A DNA stretch of 64,000 nucleotides from JAJEDW01 sp963555775 (lineage in GTDB: Bacteria > Acidobacteriota > Terriglobia > 20CM-2-55-15): positions 186,001-250,000 of the forward strand of contig CAUVWY020000005.1 in the NCBI GenBank assembly GCA_963555775.3, in the 5' to 3' direction. Below the pieces are notes generated by a model that saw only the letters and a program-made list of their open reading frames with translations, had not been told where the DNA came from and did no database searches. Positions 62,756 through 64,000 of this stretch are shown piece by piece (the stretch's first letter is position 1; the number at the start of each line of letters is the position of its first letter). The position numbers were made by a program, and so were the translations under genes.

Positions 62756-63361
62756 CTACAACGACTTGGACGCGGGCCCGATCGCAACGTCTCCGCGCCC
62801 CAGATTGAGGAGTTCGACAAAATTGATCGATCCGTGGGCAAAGGCGACGGCCAGAAGGCTCGCGGTCTCCCGATACACGATTCCGAGCGCAAAACCCACA
62901 ATGATCGCAATGACGGTCCAGGGAATCAGCCGCCGGTTGACGGGGTAGTGAAGCAACCCGAACACGATGCTGGTCAGTGTCAGTCCGAAGGCGGGCTGCA
63001 TCAGACCGCGAAAGAACGCCTCTTCGGCGACCCCGCTCGTAACTGCAAGGACCAGCGCCCCCCGAGGGCCCAGATCGCCCAGAACCAGGCGAAACTCGTC
63101 CTCCAGGCGACGCGCCCAGACGAAGGTTCCCCTGAACGCGGCCCCGGCCGACAGGACGCCCGCCGCAAGCACGCCTCCGATCAACAGATTCACGCCAGTG
63201 CCGGGCCACGTCGGCAATGGAAACATTTCCGGAAGCCGCCCCTGCCACCATGCCAGCACCAGGGTCACCGCGAACAGACCGCCGTACCCGATCGCCGAGG
63301 ACCGGACAATTGAAGAAGATCGATTCAACGATGACGCCTCGGATTCGCACGCGGGTCGCAT
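62756..63361 (-). CDS. CPBP-family intramembrane metalloprotease
   Basis: A 201-aa membrane protein with the ABI/CAAX (CPBP) motifs: EEAFFRGLMQ (motif 1, EExxxR), FGLLHYP (motif 2, FxxxH) and AHGSINF (motif 3, HxxxN/B). Family members process prenylated or bacteriocin-related substrates; bacterial roles are mostly unknown. The start is chosen at 63361; in-frame starts upstream would overlap the divergent Hfq-like gene. It sits beyond the long operon, in the same direction. Confidence 0.85.
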   Translation of the reverse strand: MRPACESEASSLNRSSSIVRSSAIGYGGLFAVTLVLAWWQGRLPEMFPLPTWPGTGVNLLIGGVLAAGVLSAGAAFRGTFVWARRLEDEFRLVLGDLGPRGALVLAVTSGVAEEAFFRGLMQPAFGLTLTSIVFGLLHYPVNRRLIPWTVIAIIVGFALGIVYRETASLLAVAFAHGSINFVELLNLGRGDVAIGPASKSL

Positions 63362-63418
63362 GGATCGATGCCGATGCTCCCCCAACCGCTCCTCTCGTCC
63401 GTGTGTATACTTGCACAC

Positions 63419-63715
63419 ATGGGAGCTCGCACACATTCATCCGACCGAAACGAACCGTCGCGCAGGAAACACAGTCCGTCGGAATCCACCAACAAGGAAG
63501 CGGCATACATCGCATGGCTATCGAAAACTCGAACGCCGGTTGTCGTCAAAATGGTGGACGACGAAGAGGTGAGCGGCTGGATCGAGTACTTCGATCGGAA
63601 CATCATTCGGCTTACACGGGACCAGGATTCGAATCTGTTCATCTACAAGGAACGGGTGAAATACCTTTACGAAGATCCGGCTCACGAACAGGTCGCTGGA
63701 CGCAGCAGGACATAG
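63419..63715 (+). CDS. hfq: Hfq-like Sm-fold RNA-binding protein
   Basis: A 98-aa protein. The Sm fold reads AAYIAWLSKTRTPVVVKMVDDEEVSGWIEYFDRNIIRLTRDQDSNLFIYKERVKYL in pattern, with Sm1 (V.VKM.D...VSG.IE..D) and the Sm2-like NLFIYKERVKYLYED, where Hfq has FIYKHAIST-type residues. A basic, Ser-rich N-terminal arm precedes it. Hfq helps small RNAs pair with mRNAs. The start is uncertain (an ATG at 63368 is also in frame). Its 3' end overlaps the convergent Smr gene by 34 bp. Confidence 0.78.
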   Translation: MGARTHSSDRNEPSRRKHSPSESTNKEAAYIAWLSKTRTPVVVKMVDDEEVSGWIEYFDRNIIRLTRDQDSNLFIYKERVKYLYEDPAHEQVAGRSRT

Positions 63716-63999
63716 ACAGCGCCCCCGCCCCCGTCCACCGCGCGGGCCGACGTGTAGGCAATGACCCATCGCGCCATTCGGCGGTGGCGGAGCCAACGTT
63801 CGACGTTTTCCTTCAGTAGCGGCCTCCCCTCTTCGGAATGGCGACCGCGACCGTGGACAATCCGGACGCAGGAATAACCGGCATTCACGGATTCACGCAC
63901 GAACAGATCGACAATCCTGCGGGCCCGCTCCAGCGTCAGTCCATGGAGATCCAGGTGCGCCTGAACGGCAAATTGCCCTGAACGCAGATCCGGTAGATA
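63682..63999 (-). CDS. Smr-domain protein, N-terminus cut by window edge
   Basis: The last 105 residues of a protein with a small MutS-related (Smr) domain: HLDLHGLTLERARRIVDLFV holds the LDLHG mark, VRIVHGRGRHSEEGRPLLKENVERWL the HGxG mark. Smr domains are nucleases, here probably acting on DNA or ribosome-bound mRNA. The ORF is open to the right edge, so its full architecture (free Smr protein or end of a MutS2) is unknown; the basic lead sequence near the edge suggests a free Smr protein. Confidence 0.88.
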   Translation of the reverse strand, partial: YLPDLRSGQFAVQAHLDLHGLTLERARRIVDLFVRESVNAGYSCVRIVHGRGRHSEEGRPLLKENVERWLRHRRMARWVIAYTSARAVDGGGGAVYVLLRPATCS

Positions 64000-64000
64000 G

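Overview
The window is about 60% GC and densely coded. It looks like a chromosomal segment of a Gram-negative-type bacterium with an outer membrane. Several features recall Acidobacteriota: a small conserved FGRGSFQYDVL membrane protein beside a LolA-like gene, the DUF4159/DUF4175/MoxR/DUF58 cluster, an Hfq-like protein beside a CPBP protease, and F0 genes separated from F1. That placement is inferred from gene content only. No rRNA, tRNA or CRISPR array was seen.

Layout. Position 1-703 (minus) is the N-terminal two thirds of chorismate synthase. Position 801-2716 is a complete insertion sequence flanked by a perfect 10-bp target duplication. Its transposase joins a DruA-type (DUF4338) domain to an ISAs1 transposase across a -1 frameshift at a slippery A_AAA_AAG. 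Position 2763-5484 is an mlaE-mlaF-mlaD lipid transport operon, followed by two abutting MITE-like palindromic elements, then greA and a CDP-alcohol phosphatidyltransferase. Position 7168-12013 (minus) reads as a Lol-like lipoprotein export cluster (VTT membrane protein, lipoprotein, FtsX-type permease, LolD-type ATPase, small membrane protein, LolA-like carrier). Next come glnA, a Rieske oxygenase, an M1 aminopeptidase, an SSS symporter, an ATP-grasp enzyme, an NtrY/NtrX two-component pair with a DinB protein, a six-haem-motif cytochrome c built of tandem repeats, and a TPR lipoprotein.

Position 28667-31140 is an F0 ATP synthase operon (two AtpI-like genes, atpB, atpE, atpF) with no F1 genes. 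After a small lipoprotein comes a complex I operon read leftwards (nuoA, nuoB, a MidA/NDUFAF7-type methyltransferase, nuoC, D, H, I, J, K, L, M, N). nuoE, F and G are absent. The methyltransferase matters because its mitochondrial relative methylates an arginine of the NuoD homologue, and that arginine is present here. Position 44047-46261 (minus) is moeA-moaC-moaB for molybdenum cofactor, followed by glyA (plus).

Position 48095-62619 (minus) is one long, tightly coupled operon: DUF4159 protein, vWA/GATase-like membrane protein, cysteine-free caspase-fold protein, TPR-metallopeptidase lipoprotein, MoxR ATPase, DUF58 protein, BatA-like vWA protein and a giant DUF4175 protein with a collagen-like Gly-X-Y tract. 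It is the best candidate here for an incompletely described system, perhaps a chaperone or surveillance machine of the cell envelope. The window closes with a CPBP protease, an Hfq-like protein and a partial Smr-domain protein.
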